Below are positions 12,106 through 25,064 of a DNA stretch of 64,000 nucleotides, in pieces; the first letter of the stretch is position 1, and each line of letters begins with the position of its first letter. This DNA comes from Watersipora subatra. Lineage: Eukaryota; Bryozoa; Gymnolaemata; Cheilostomatida; Watersiporidae. A program made the translations under genes and the position numbers. The notes under the pieces were generated by a model. The model was not told the origin of the DNA. It searched no databases and was given only the letters and a program-made list of their open reading frames with translations. The DNA is taken from contig NC_088710.1 in NCBI RefSeq assembly GCF_963576615.1, positions 75,587,019 to 75,651,018 on the forward strand. Reading direction: 5' to 3'.

Positions 12106-13578
12106 CACGGTAATATTTTATGTTCCATTTTTCTATAGATACTTACTTATCTATGATAACAAAATACCACAAACGGATGATACTGCATGTCTGCTACCAC
12201 CACCATATTCTACTACTACTAATATTACTACTTTAAACATTTTTTCTGTTTAACTGATTTTAAAATAGACAAATACTAATCTATGTTTGCTATATAAAAG
12301 CATACAAACGATTGAATCAGTATAGATATACACCGGGCAACCCATGAGAGCACCACGGGGCAACCCATGAGAGCACCACGGTGCAAATAGCATGCATGGA
12401 AAAGTACATTTAAATATTCTGTTAGCTTAAATCAGAAGATGAAATGCTGCTATTTCTCAAACACTCGAACATCTCTTGACACGCCAACATATGCCTTCAC
12501 ATACATATATTGTGCAGAACCACCTCCTCTACAGATTCATGTTGTTACCGTCTTGTTAATTACACCTTAAACTTTGCTGTGGAATAAACTATTGTCTGAG
12601 CTGATGACAGAAATAGCAAACAATTTTAAAGCGAACTCAATGAATGCCGTTACAAAGTTATACATTACAGTGAATATCGTACAAACACTGAGCTGTATTC
12701 TAAACTCCAGGAAACTGTCATAACACTAATTTCGGTTTCGGTAACGAGGAGAATATATTTCCTGGTAATAAATACAAGGCCATATCATAGATGTAGGTTG
12801 CCATGCCCAATAGATCTTTAGCAACTAAAATTTGACACACGTTTTGAGATCTTAAAATATTTACATCACCGCCCTGGTTTCAGAATATATAAAAAAAGAA
12901 ATAATTCAACACTCACTTTTGGCTCTATGAAAGGTCGGTAGTTTTGGTAATGTGAGAGTCGATGACTGCAGTTAATTCCAACAACATGTAAACGAATGAC
13001 TGTTTACACGTGCTGATAATGAATTGATTAATTAAATGTTCAGGTATATTGGGGAATGCAGATGGATTAAACTTCATTCAATACTGCTAATGGTTAAAAC
13101 TGTAATATTCAAATGCACTTTTGGTACTTATACATTTTGGTAAAATTTGTAGGCCTATAACAATTTCATTTTAGTAATTTGACTGATAAATAATCAAACC
13201 AATTCAACTAGGTCATCTAAATAAAGAATTCAAGTTCAATAACTTTGTTGCAATGACAAGTATTAAAATATCATTGAATGTTTTGCCAGCATAGCATTTA
13301 TATTGAAAACCTTTTTAAGATTAGAATAATAAACAACAATCATAAATCCAGATTTACCCATGATTTCTCGTTTTACCATGGCAAATTTTACTTTGTGTTA
13401 GAGATTGCACTGGACCACCATCTTTCCACTGTACATTTCATTGTCTAAAATAGACAGCTCATACCAATCTCCTAGCATAGTTACAACTCAAATGTTGTTT
13501 CACCAAAGAACTTTTAAAACTGCTCCGAGCAAGTAATCGCACAAATTCTGCTAATTCTACTAACCACATGTAGTACGT
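12106..13578. other. Non-coding sequence
   Basis: Apart from a 23-bp direct repeat at about 12335-12380 (GGGCAACCCATGAGAGCACC twice), nothing is recognised. Confidence 0.5.
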
Positions 13579-13624
13579 TTCGACATCCCTCCAAAAGATG
13601 ACGACAGATTTCTAAACAGCTACT
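13579..13624 (+). CDS. Possible isolated exon on the plus strand
   Basis: After an acceptor-like CACATGTAG one frame reads RFDIPPKDDDRFLNSYL, and a possible donor G|GTAAAG follows. The frame also continues open into the 22-bp array. The peptide looks like protein but no partner exons or family were found. Confidence 0.2.
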
Positions 13625-13711
13625 TGGTAAAGGGTACACAGAGAAGAGTCATACCGGAGCAAGTTATATTTAATCTCAGCAACCACAGCTATGATGTTAG
13701 AGATTTAGCGC

Positions 13712-14115
13712 AATATTACAGCCAATATGTGTCAATATTACAGCCAATATGTGTCAATATTATAGCCAATATGTGTCAATATTATAGCCAATATGTGTCA
13801 ATATTATAGCCAATATGTGTCAATATTACAGCCAATATGTTTCAATATTACAGCCAATATGTGTCAATATTACAGCCAATATGTGTCAATATTACAGCCA
13901 ATATGTGTCAATATTACAGCCAATATGTGTCAATATTACAGCCAATATGTGTCAATATTATAGCCAATATGTGTCAATATTATAGCCAATATGTGTCAAT
14001 ATTACAGCCAATATGTTTCAATATTACAGCCAATATGTTTCAATATTACAGCCAATGTTTCAATATTACAGCCAATATGTTTCAATATTACAGCCAATAT
14101 ATGTCAATATGTTAG
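13712..14115. repeat. 22-bp minisatellite, about 18 copies
   Basis: Unit CAATATTACAGCCAATATGT with GT. One variant subset has ATGTTTC in place of ATGTGTC, and a few have TATAGCC. Confidence 0.95.
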
Positions 14116-15111
14116 TAGACTGTAAAGGTAATTATTTAATTGCAAAATAAATTTAATCTGGAGCAGCGAGCGGCGCCGGTCAACATGCCAGGGTTTAAAG
14201 ACAGACCTACAGATATATAGGCCGAGACTTGAGATTACAGTAATTATTTTCTTGGCAGTCTAATAATACAAATTAAAATTCACAACTTTTTTATTTAATT
14301 ATTATAAAATCTGGAACTGGAAACACAATATGAATATAAAATACGGACCCAATAAAATTAATTTTGATTGCAATGTATTAGAATATTTTATGTAAACTAA
14401 CATAAAACGTCCTTACTGATCCGTAACCATATTTTAAAACTGATATAGCATAAAAATATTTACAAATAATTATGATCAAATTAAAAACCGGATCAATTCA
14501 AAGCCGCAACTCCTTTTATTCCAACACAGATTCGTACTTTTACCCGTATCATGGGAAGCTGATGTTCTCTGAAGATGGAAGGACGGAAACATCTGGAACC
14601 TTGATGAATGTCTGACTATCCATAACATTTCTGATTCATGATTATTGAAAAAAATCTCTGAGACTGATGAGAAGTCGGGCAAAAAAAAGCAGTATTTCAA
14701 CATAAAATGTCACGAATGTTTAATCGGACAGATTTTACTAAAAACTCGATTAAACGCCTGTGCAAAGTAATTTATGGTTATTAATCGGTCAGTAACCTTG
14801 TGAATGATTGGCCAAAAATTCAGTTTGCTTAAGCTCAATTTTCAGACAATTACTTTTTACGACAACCAATCGGAAAACAATGGGATAACCAATCAGAAAG
14901 CACTCTAACACCCAGCGAGTTTGGTTTCAGTGAATTACAAATGACGAACCGTTTCATTTTAAGACACATTCAACAGCAGTATTTTTTGCAAACATCTTGC
15001 CGTGAATTTAGCTAGATCCTTGTTAGTATAAATAACGGTTAACATTCCTTCAACATTTTAAATGTCGACAACAAAATTTTGGCTTGATTGATCTTAAACA
15101 AAAATTCTTAC
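14116..15111. other. Non-coding sequence, nothing recognised
   Basis: Several CCAAT/ATTGG motifs cluster at 14790-14930, but there is no gene beside them. Confidence 0.5.
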
Positions 15112-15312
15112 CCAAAGCTGAGTTGACTTACTCTTCGTGCACATGTTAGGTTGACTTACTCTTCTTGAGCAAGTTAGGCTGACTTACTGTTCGTCAACAT
15201 GTTAGGTTGACTTACTCTTCATGAACATGTTAGGTTAACTCACTTTTCATGAACATGTTAGGTTGACTTACTTTTCGTGAACATGTTAGCTTGACTTACT
15301 CTTCCTAAACAT
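15112..15312. repeat. 28-bp minisatellite, about 7 copies
   Basis: Unit GTTAGGTTGACTTACTCTTC then GTGAACAT, moderately diverged. Confidence 0.9.
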
Positions 15313-16529
15313 GGCAGACCTAAACTTCTAGTAGCAATTGATACATGTTATATCACAGATACAATACCACAAGCAGAAGATGACCAACAATGCGGCTTTT
15401 CAGCACTGTAATTGTTGAAAACAAACGATCGTTACGATTTCAATGAGATGATGTCATTCATATAATGATGTCATCCATATAATGCGCAGAGTTTACTGCC
15501 GATGGCTTGTGGAACTTTTCGAAATGCTAAGCACAAAACTGTACAAGCAGATGAGAAATTAAGTTTCAAAAATAGAGCAAAGACAATAGAGGCATACAAA
15601 CCTTCTGCAGGCCTGCCATCTACCGTAAAAAGAGAGAGGAAGAGGTATATGCAAGCCTTGCATCCTGGCTCTATCAAGGCATATGGATTCCAACTATATC
15701 TTGCTTGTTATAAGCCTACGAAAAGGAGTACGTCTCTTATGATCACAATCAGACATCATCTATTTCACATCATCATTAATTGCTCGCTATGAAATGGGTT
15801 TGGCACGGGTTGCAGAAGAGGCAACAATAAAATAGTTGTAATGAAGCCTGGCACCGGCTGTGAGGAACTAGTACCCTAATAGAAGGCAAAGGTCAAGAGG
15901 CTGCTGACTGGGAGCTAGCCATTGCCTCTTAATCATCCCAGCGATGCAAAGAAGGCCACAAAAGGCCTGCAGACATTCAGTGTTGTAATAAAGTAACTCT
16001 TGTCTTAGTTGCCCAAGTAAACAGATAAATAGATAAATAAAATGTTGAGATGGAATGACATTGACTAGGAGGCGGACTCGACTAGACTGGAGTAGTATAT
16101 GAGTAGAATGAAGTGATCACATCCAACAAGGCGACAGTCAGCGGTAAATACTGAGCCTCAACAACTGATCCTCCCACTCTTTATAATAAACTTGAAAGGA
16201 GTAAATGCATTGGGATATGCTAAGAATTTCAAAAGGAGTATCTATACAACAAAGGACCACTCGCAGGCTAGCTACCATTTCATGTATATGATTTTACTGC
16301 GGAGTACCTGTTTATGAAACAGCCAAGTAAAGATAATACTTTATTAGAGGAAACCACCTCGATGTGACAGGTGCCACAAGCTTAAAGTATATTTTGTAAG
16401 GTTTTAACATATTTATTTATAATGAATAACAGAAGCTTCCCTCTGTTAAGAGCAAATAACACATTAATGATAGGGTGAAAAAATTATTGGCAATTACAAC
16501 ATAAAAATAAGATCATGTGCCACACAAAC
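15313..16529. other. Non-coding sequence, no family recognised
   Basis: An open frame at 15502-15792 (96 residues, basic) has no recognised family. A GATAAATA microsatellite lies at 16022-16040. Confidence 0.4.
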
Positions 16530-16795
16530 GTTTGTCACTTGCGATGCTTGTCACTTGCGATGCTTGTCATTTGTAATGCTTGTCACTTGTAATGCTTGCC
16601 ACTTGTAATGTTTGTCTCTTGTAATGCTTGTCACTAGTAATGTTTGTCATTTGTAATGCTTGTCACTTGTAATGCTTGTCATTTGTAATGCTTGTCACTT
16701 GTAATGCTTGTCACTTGTAATGTCTGTCTCTTGTAATGCTTGTCACTAGTAATGATTGTCACTTGTAACTAATGCTTGTCACTTGTAACGCTCCA
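16530..16795. repeat. 16-bp minisatellite, about 16 copies
   Basis: Unit AATGCTTGTCACTTGT with frequent single-base changes. Confidence 0.92.
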
Positions 16796-17433
16796 CTAAC
16801 AAGCTTGTGTTAAATACAGTATTAATATTCTAGAAGAAACTGAGACATTTCATTGCATCACCATTTGACAAATGAATAACATTGCAGAGTGAGAAAACTC
16901 CAGTAGTAATTGATTATAATAGAACTAAATGCATACACGTATTTGTTTATAAAAGAAATAGCTGATAAGCATTGCTGAGATTCTTGATATGGAAAGATCT
17001 AATATTAAAAATGTTCTGGCTAAATCCCTTTTGCATTCGCACCAAATCACTAAACACTTTCTATTTTTTTCAAAATGCTAATGAACAGCTAATTTTTTAC
17101 TCAAAGTCTGACTTTTAATGCAAAGTAATGACATGCGCAAAAAAGTGAAAAATACCTCGAGTTCTTCGCTGTTTTTAGAACAGAAATAATAGTAATCCAA
17201 TGAAACGAAATTGTTAAAGAAAATTACTGTATTACTATTAGATGAATTCTATAGAAGCAATTGAACCAAAACTAGCATTAAGCCAGGCGTTGCCTGAAAT
17301 TTCTTTTATCCTCAATCAGAGAGACAGAAGCACGTGCGTAGAATATCAACAGAGACAGAAGCACGTGTGTAGATTATCAACGTAAATCGCTACACTGCTA
17401 TCACGACAACAATTCATGAATGTGTTCATTGTA

Positions 17434-17780
17434 GGCAACTGTCCCTAATGCATGCGATAGAGCAACTGTCCCTAATGCATGCGATAGAGCAACTGTCCCT
17501 AATGCATGCGATAGAGCAACTGTCCCTAATGCATGCGATAGAGCAACTGTCCCTAATGCATGCGATAGAGCAACTGTCCCTAATGCATGCGATAGAGCAA
17601 CTGTCCCTAATGCATGCGATAGAGCAACTGTCCCTAATGCATGCGATAGAGCAACTGTCCCTAATGCATGCGATAGAGCAACTGTCCCTAATGCATGCGA
17701 TAGAGCAACTGTCCCTAATGCATGCGATAGAGCAACTGTCCCTAATGCATGCGATAGAGCAACTGTCCCTAATGCATGCG
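17434..17780. repeat. 27-bp minisatellite, about 13 near-perfect copies
   Basis: Unit CAACTGTCCCTAATGCATGC then GATAGAG. I see no internal differences between full copies, unlike every other array here, so it looks very young. Unit contains ATGCAT and GCATGC palindromes. Confidence 0.97.
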
Positions 17781-18943
17781 AAGCCGCATTCTTGAGTTTC
17801 AAATCAGGTGGGCATTTAAGAGGCTGGCTCTCAGGCACCAGATGGAGCTTTGAAACTAAATATTTTCAGCAACCTAGCGGAAGATATAAAGTATAGGCGC
17901 GAATGAAAAGAGACAAAAATGTGGAGCTGCATAGCATTTACACAAGCTAACAGACACACAGACAGACACACAATGACAAAATATTATTTATTAATATACA
18001 GCGTCTATTTTAGGCATTTAATTAAGTTGTATATTATGAAAGAAATATCAAAATGAAATGAGAAAAAGTTGTGCGTAAGTATCTTGTTTATAAAACAATG
18101 GCTATTCTATGGTAAACAGTATACGCGCTCAACAAGAATGGTCAGTATCCGTTTAATGCTTCTTGGAAAATTGTTAACTTGATAATAAAACTGACCGAAA
18201 GTCATACGTTCTATGCCATTTTCTAAAGATTCGTTTTTAAATCTACTACAATTAAATACACGTCAATTCCGAATACAACAACAAATCCAGACACCAATCT
18301 GATCAGCCGATTCCAGTTAAAAATGAGCCAGATTCAAAGTTGTGTGTTGGTTGGTTGAGCATTTACTTTATTATACAAAACATAAGTTGAACATGTGTTT
18401 ATGAAAAAGGTTGTTCGATTTAATTTTGTTAAGCTAAGAAATTACAATATTATTCCTTGATTGTGATTGGTTGTAATAATTTTTTTATTACAAAAAGGAA
18501 ATCGACACATTATTTACATCCTGACTAAAACATTAAAATTCTTCACAAAACTAAATTGACAAAATCACAATTCGACAGATATTTATATTGGAGTAGTAAG
18601 AATTTGCAGTTTATTATATTTGTCAGTATGGCAGGCTGTAATACTATTACCATGATCAATGGCTGATTTCTAATTAATATTCAAAGTTTCCCATGCATTT
18701 AGGAAAGGATAACAACAATAAAATTACTTGAACTCTGCATCAGTGCTGATGAGGATACTAGGATTGGGACATTTCTAATTGCAATTGAAAACCAAGACAA
18801 AATGGTAAAAATATTCATATTATTCTGAAACTCATTTAAATGAGTTTCAAGTTTGTTAATAATGATTTATTAAATTTAATAGTAGTCATGATAGGTTATT
18901 TAAGAAAAATTGTATATGATGAACATTGACGACAAACAGCCAC

Positions 18944-18994
<51 letters not shown>

Positions 18995-21207
18995 GCCATT
19001 AGATACTGTTAATATAGCACTTCAAAAGTTTGGGACTCATAAACAGCGAAAGTCTCTGTATAATTACATCAAGTAAAATATGACTAAGTCTTTGGGATGC
19101 AGTTTAGTGCTAAAACTTAGTTGCATTTCAAATGGTTCTTGGTGAGTATTTGCAGCTGCCAAAATGTAAAAGAAGCATCAATTTAACCATGCCTTCGGTT
19201 ACGGCAGCAATGTGCTGACAATGAGAGACAGTTTAGCATTTCGGATGTAAAGGTATCTTGACTATCTGTCAAGATGCACTATCAAATACTTCAACTAGTG
19301 AACAGGAAACTAACTAAGATAGCATAAAACTTCTCAATTATAATTACAAAAAAACAAAAAGATTATAAGTCATTTGCCAAAAATTAAAACTATCTTATCT
19401 GATCTCATCTTGTCTTGAGAACATGACAAAAAAGCGCGCTGGAAACTTAGAAAATATAAAGCATCATAAAACATGTCTTTGTGTGCATATTGAACTAGCT
19501 CTGGACACTATGTTAGTATTGTTGTAAAATTAAGTGCAATAAGTCTCTCCATGCTCTTTCACAGCTGCTAAACAAATCTTTACTAAGTCCTGGTCATTTA
19601 TAGTGCGCTGGTGAGAGAAAAATCTTATATCACTTTTTGGTGAACCACAATTGCAAATAACGTATTTTTCTTTTCATCAACTTTAAAAACCCTCAATCTC
19701 ATGCCTACTTTATTGATTTAAATGTAATATTGCACATATAACAGCTATCAAAGTCATCTAACGCTTTACAAAAAGCTTAAAAAGACTAAAAAATACCAAA
19801 AGGTTTTGTCAAAAATTAACTAAATACCATTACACCAGCGTAGAACCTGCCAGATATACTGATGATCCTTTGCTGGAATTGCTAAGGATGATAATAATTT
19901 CAAAGTAAATAAAGTAACGAAAATAAGCAAAAAGGTTTTTACAAAAAGAAACTCAGTTTAGAACAAAGTGTATAGTGCATAGTTAGTGATAGGCTACACA
20001 CTGGCCAAACTCGATGTTTAGCGTAAGTTTATTTATCCGACTTTCTGTATTACTAGACCTCTTTTTAAATTTATTTCTGGTTGTAGTTATAGATGAGTTA
20101 AAAAATTCAAAACCTGTCTACAATTTTCTCAATAAAAGTTGAAAAACTGAGATAACAAAATTGATATTAATTTGCTCAACTGCAACCTAGCTAGGCTATA
20201 ATGACTTCAGAAATATTGGTTCGGAAAATTGCATATCCTATAAGGTCTAGACATAAAAAACAGAAGTCTATCTATTAAAAAAATTTCAATGCCTAAACAA
20301 CAACTACCACATGCTTGTCTGTTATGTAAACAGCGTCATGCCGAGCTTACTAACTTAAAATATTGGAGGGTGCGTTTACCAATGAAATACATCTGGCAAA
20401 ACTTACAAAACAATCAATAATTTATAATCGAAATTAACCAATATTAAAGCGTTACGCTTTAAATAAAATTTTTGCAAATATCAAGTAAGGCAGACCAATT
20501 GTTAAACAGTTTTACATCCAATAAGCATATGTGACAGATATGTTATACACCACTAGTGATTACAAATATAAAGAAAATGAATGTTAATTTATTCACTTTT
20601 TCGGATAATAATTGCAAAGAAATATAATATAGTGATTTTATGAAACAAGTTAGTGTAATACTGCCTATCAATATTGAACAAACAGTATTTCCAAGCAACA
20701 AAGCTGTGTGAATACCTAAGAAGTCAGCAATAAACACCTGTTGATAGATAGCAATGCGTGCAGTGCTAGCTCCGCTAATTTAGCCCAAAATCCATAGCTA
20801 ACACATCGTATACGTATATCGCCAACAATAAACAGCAAACGTTTCCGTTCGATCACGAACTACAAGTACTGTACGTGATAAAAAAACGTCGGCCTATTTA
20901 TCAGCATTCCTAGACTATTGGGGGACGGCCTAAAACGTAACCCTCAATTACTTGAATCGGCCTCCGTTCTGTACAAGTTTTCGCTCAATATTACCTATCG
21001 CATTAATGCTTCGTAAATACACTATTCGAAAGTGTTTTTGCAATCGTTCACGAAAGCAACGTTTCGCTACGCTTCTCAAATTTTAATGCCTAATCGCTAC
21101 TTCAAAAAATTGACCGAAGTGTTTTGTGAAAGATTCGAACTTATTGTTTATAATACTCACGATTGTCAATGTCATCTAATAAAAACACACAATTTTTTAA
21201 ATACAAA
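17781..21207. other. AT-rich non-coding sequence
   Basis: No gene or transposon recognised. It includes a (TA)n run at about 18946-18988 and a perfect 22-bp palindrome GAAACTCATTTAAATGAG with TTTC at 18827-18848. Confidence 0.5.
18946..18988. repeat. (TA)n microsatellite
   Basis: About 20 uninterrupted TA dinucleotides. Confidence 0.97.
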
Positions 21208-21261
21208 ATGAAACCAATGATATACAGCCCAGATATGGGGGCTGTATATCATTGATGAAAC
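21208..21261. mobile_element. 40-bp hairpin insertion with 7-bp flanking repeats (copy 1)
   Basis: The inverted repeat CAATGATATACAGCC / GGCTGTATATCATTG occupies 21215-21254 and is flanked on both sides by ATGAAAC (21208-21214 and 21255-21261). Removing it restores ATGAAACCAATG. The structure fits a minute palindromic transposable insertion with target duplication. Confidence 0.7.
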
Positions 21262-21384
21262 CAATGCACTAATGAAGTTAATTAACGAGCATAGTAATTT
21301 GATTTGATTTATATGCCTTAGTAGTTTGCTGATTGGCTATGACGACAGACCTTTTGCTGTTATGTGTGGACTTAGAGAAACTAT

Positions 21385-21437
21385 GTCACACCAATGATAT
21401 ACAGCCCCCCATGCATTATGTATATCATTGGTCACAC
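21385..21437. mobile_element. 39-bp hairpin insertion with 7-bp flanking repeats (copy 2)
   Basis: The same terminal sequence CAATGATATACAGCC opens the insert at 21392, it closes with GTATATCATTG at 21430, and GTCACAC flanks both sides. Loop sequence differs from copy 1. Confidence 0.7.
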
Positions 21438-21502
21438 ACGCGCACACATACACCACACATCACACGCACACACCACGCACACACCACTCACCCCCCCACA
21501 CA
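21431..21502. repeat. CA-rich low-complexity tract
   Basis: Imperfect CACACA/CACCACA repeats directly after the second hairpin insertion. Confidence 0.9.
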
Positions 21503-21537
21503 CCACATTAGTGTTGAATTTACTTTGTGATCTTATT

Positions 21538-22940
21538 ATGTTTTAATTATGTTTAATTTGTGCGTTTTTGCTTAGGCTGTGTGAACTAATTTGATTATTA
21601 CTGGTTTAGACGCTAATGAAGGTGCTAAGCTATTGTAAGTAATACCAATATTTACATTGTAAGCAATACTAATATTTTCCGGTTGAAGACACTTCTTCAT
21701 TTCTTGAAGTCCAACAATTATACAACACAGCTAACAATATTATAAAACAATAATACTAATGACAAAGGTTGAAAATAGCAAATGAACGTTACACCATTAC
21801 GAGAACGGTTGTCCATGTTCTTTTGCTCAGTCCCGTACGTCTACAAGTCTGGACAGTCATAGGAAAGTCATGACAGCCTATAGATAGTGTGGCTCAACGG
21901 TTGAATTAGAAAGAGCCTTAACAGTTGAAAGAGCCTCGGCAGACTGAAGAGAAGGAGGCAAAGTCATTGAAGCTGTTTTGTTTTATAGATGTCTCTGTTA
22001 GAATGTGAGGTGTTTACATTCTTTATGCTGTACGATGTTGATATTTGAGTGGTTTTGAGTACGTCATGGGAATGTACTGATTTGTAATGATAACTAACTG
22101 CTCTTATTTTGGTCGTGCTGTATGTGTCATCGCCACTAATTTCCTTTGGCCATTTTCATGGCAAGCAGTTTACAGTGTAATCTTCTCTGATGGATTCCTT
22201 CAACTCTAAGTTTTTAATCTGTTTGTTGATGCTTGCATAATTATTATTTTTCCTGATCGCCCTTTGATGTACCAGATATTTTGTTCATGGCAGTATTGAA
22301 TATATCTCCTGTGGTTTAGGTATTGCTTCCTTCTGATATCTGCTTTTGCTATTATCTCCATGTACATTGCACTACCCGTCAATGCAGAAACGTTAGTGTA
22401 ATGCAGACCTTTTACTCTATTAGATATATAGAACATTACATATGTCTGATCTAACGCAAAATACAATAACAAACAGAATTATTGTAACCAGATAACGCTT
22501 GTGCTACTCGCTAGAATGTTTGCTGGTCTTGTCCGAATGCTTCCGCCTTTCTAGATTGTATCATATCTATATCTGGCTGTAACACAATTACCAAGAAATA
22601 TTTTGAGTTCATTATTACTCATGCGATGTTTATCCATGCAACTCATACCATAGACAACAATATGCAAGATTGCACTGTAACTGGTAAACATACATTTCAT
22701 TATAATTTTATTTTAGGAGGGATTTGCCAAAGTTAGGTTAAAAGTATGAAATTTAACATGAAGAGAGTAAATAAATGCAATACCGTTTATAGGTGTGAAT
22801 CACGGATACTACATGCCTTGCGAAAGGCGGTAGTTTCTTCTCACTGCCGCCTTGTGCAATACACCCAGTACTCGTGGTGTGAATGGACAGAATGGCTATA
22901 CCGAGAATTCATAGTTTGCATTTTTAATTATAGTAAAAAA
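21538..22940. other. Non-coding sequence, nothing recognised
   Basis: Short open frames at 22206-22472 (minus) and 22746-22964 (plus) show no domain pattern. Confidence 0.5.
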
Positions 22941-23175
22941 GAGAAAGGTTTGTATAGTTTATAACATGAGTACTACACGCGATGAGATTAAGTTAAAAGA
23001 TAAAGGTTTGTATAGTTTAAAACATGGGTACTACACGCGATGAGATTAAGTTAAAAGATAAAGGTTTGTATAGTTTAAAACTTGGGTACTACCATATGTA
23101 TGGGGGGTGTCATATACACCCCCCCCCATACATATGGGAGCTGTAAAACATGGGTACTACACGCGATGAGATTAA
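22941..23175. repeat. 58-bp tandem repeat interrupted by a 46-bp palindrome
   Basis: About four copies of a unit containing GGTTTGTATAGTTTAAAAC and GGGTACTACACGCGATGAG. The third copy breaks after GGGTACTA and is followed by a near-perfect hairpin at 23092-23137 (arms CCATATGTATGGGGG / CCCCCATACATATGG), after which AAAACATGGGTACTA resumes. Confidence 0.85.
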
Positions 23176-24376
23176 GTAAAAAGAGGGTCATAATAACACA
23201 AAAAAGTTGTGGATTTTTGGTGAATGCAAAATAGAGTATTTACTCAGCATAGGGTTTTGAGAGTCTTACTGTGGCTCCTGTTGACTTAGTCTATTAGCTA
23301 TTCAATGGATTCAAGCAATGGTGTACACCAATGTTTCATAGCATAGTTTCATTAATCAAGTGCTAATAGGCTTCTAAAGAACACAAGGTGAACATCGAAA
23401 ATCTATTTAGTTGATCTGCCAAAAGGAAGTTTGGATGTTTACATTGCCATGGAAGGAATTTCCAAGAGCATGAAAGGAGGTGACAATTCCCACTTTGAGC
23501 TTACCAATTTTATCAATTTTCTATGACCTGCTAAAACAAGCAGATGGTATTGAATCCAATGCTTTTTGAAATACAATCTGTTTGATTTAATAGGAGGGAT
23601 GTGAAACCAGCTTTTTATGCTCTACTGAAGCCACCAGAGTGCGCTGAACTCAATGTAATTAGAAATATAACCTGCTAACCTCAACAAGAAAGCACTAAAC
23701 ACTTTGTTAGGCATATTTTTATAGTGCATCTTTTTATGGACAACTGGCACTACCAGGTAATTAGGTATTAACCACAACATTGCTTTCACCTTTACCTGCC
23801 ACCTAATACAGTTATTACACTAAGACCAATAACAATTGTTGTTCAGGGCAAAATGCAAGCATGCCTTTTACTCAAGAATAGAAAAGTTGTACGTATTTGT
23901 TTCAATAGTTGCTGCCTCATTATATTCAAACAGCAATATATCAAAAGCTCCATAAATGTAGGATAAGCTAACATGGTGTCTTAACAAATATTTTTAGTTT
24001 GTAACAGGACGTGCACTTGCTAAACTATACGTAATATTTTAATATTATCTATTGCCAAATATCCATTCATTGGTATGCCCCAAGCAACTTTTACCTTTCC
24101 TGATAAATTATCTTCACCATTTTGTCTATTTTCAAATTTTAAACATAATATAAAAATAAAATTTGCCCAACAACTATTTAAAAACCAGATGTTTTAAAAC
24201 ACCAAAGTTCTTGTATATAGTGTACTACAGTATACAGTATATAGTGTACTACAGTATACAGTATATGCTATGCTTTAGTGGTGAGACAACTCTCAAATTA
24301 TGATCCATGATACTTAACTGCTCTTCGATTCTTTCCAAAGCCTGACCATCTATAACAAGCACAGTTGTACAATTAT
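23176..24376. other. Non-coding sequence
   Basis: Only a 24-bp duplication (TATAGTGTACTACAGTATAC twice, 24217-24262) is recognised. Confidence 0.5.
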
Positions 24377-25064
24377 ATGGCGCCTTACAGTGCCTCGCGT
24401 TCTGTGTTCACAACTCGAGTTGTGAACACGGAACGGGAGTTTGTAAAAGTAAGGTGCAATATATTGGTATTACGGTAGCATAACCGTAGATCTGGTTATA
24501 TTAACAATGTTACATCAATAGGCACCCGTTAGTTGATAGAAATTAAACTATGTATGTATGTAGTGTAAAACTAGAGCTAATGGGAAACTATAGTGTCCCG
24601 AGTTTGCAACTCGAGTTATATTTACAAACTTGAGTTTGTAAATATAACTCGAGTTGTACAACTTGAGTTCATCAAAAATCCAGGCCAAGTTCTTTCAACG
24701 GCAAATTGAGTTCAACAACTCGGCTTGAGAACATGGAACGCCAAGCACTGTAAGGCGCCATACTAAACAACTCATAATTTAATTTTCTCTAGCTATACTT
24801 TTTATATGGAATTTTTTTTGGTGCATCATTAAACGTCGTTGACATAATTTCTATGTTTGTTCATTTTCAGAGTTCATTCAGTTTCTTGTCAGGTTCTAGA
24901 AAGAGAATTCTTCTTTTCATTTGAAAAAGAAGTGGCCCGGCCCCACATGGATTGTTTTTAATTTGCTTTTTACATTCTACAATCGTTTTTGTCTCTTTAT
25001 ATTTATATAAATAAATAACAACTCGAGTTGCGAACACGCAACGCGAGGCATTGTAAGGCGCCAT
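24377..25064. mobile_element. 688-bp inverted-repeat DNA element with 8-9 bp target duplication
   Basis: Ends are ATGGCGCCTTACAGTGCCTC and its near complement at 25041-25064, with ACAATTAT on each side (24369-24376 and 25065-25072). A third copy of the end sequence lies inside at 24720-24763, in right-end orientation, so the element may contain a nested or partly duplicated end. It is full of CTCGAG-centred palindromes. No transposase. Target length is compatible with hAT, P or Mutator types. Confidence 0.8.

Noticed and set aside
14790-14930. Cluster of CCAAT/ATTGG boxes as a promoter
   Set aside because: Sequence is AT-rich with chance matches, and no exon with splice support lies nearby on either strand.
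17401-17838. Open frames on both strands with SHALGTVAL and MHAIEQLSL repeats
   Set aside because: Products of a 27-bp repeat that lacks stops; no supporting gene structure.
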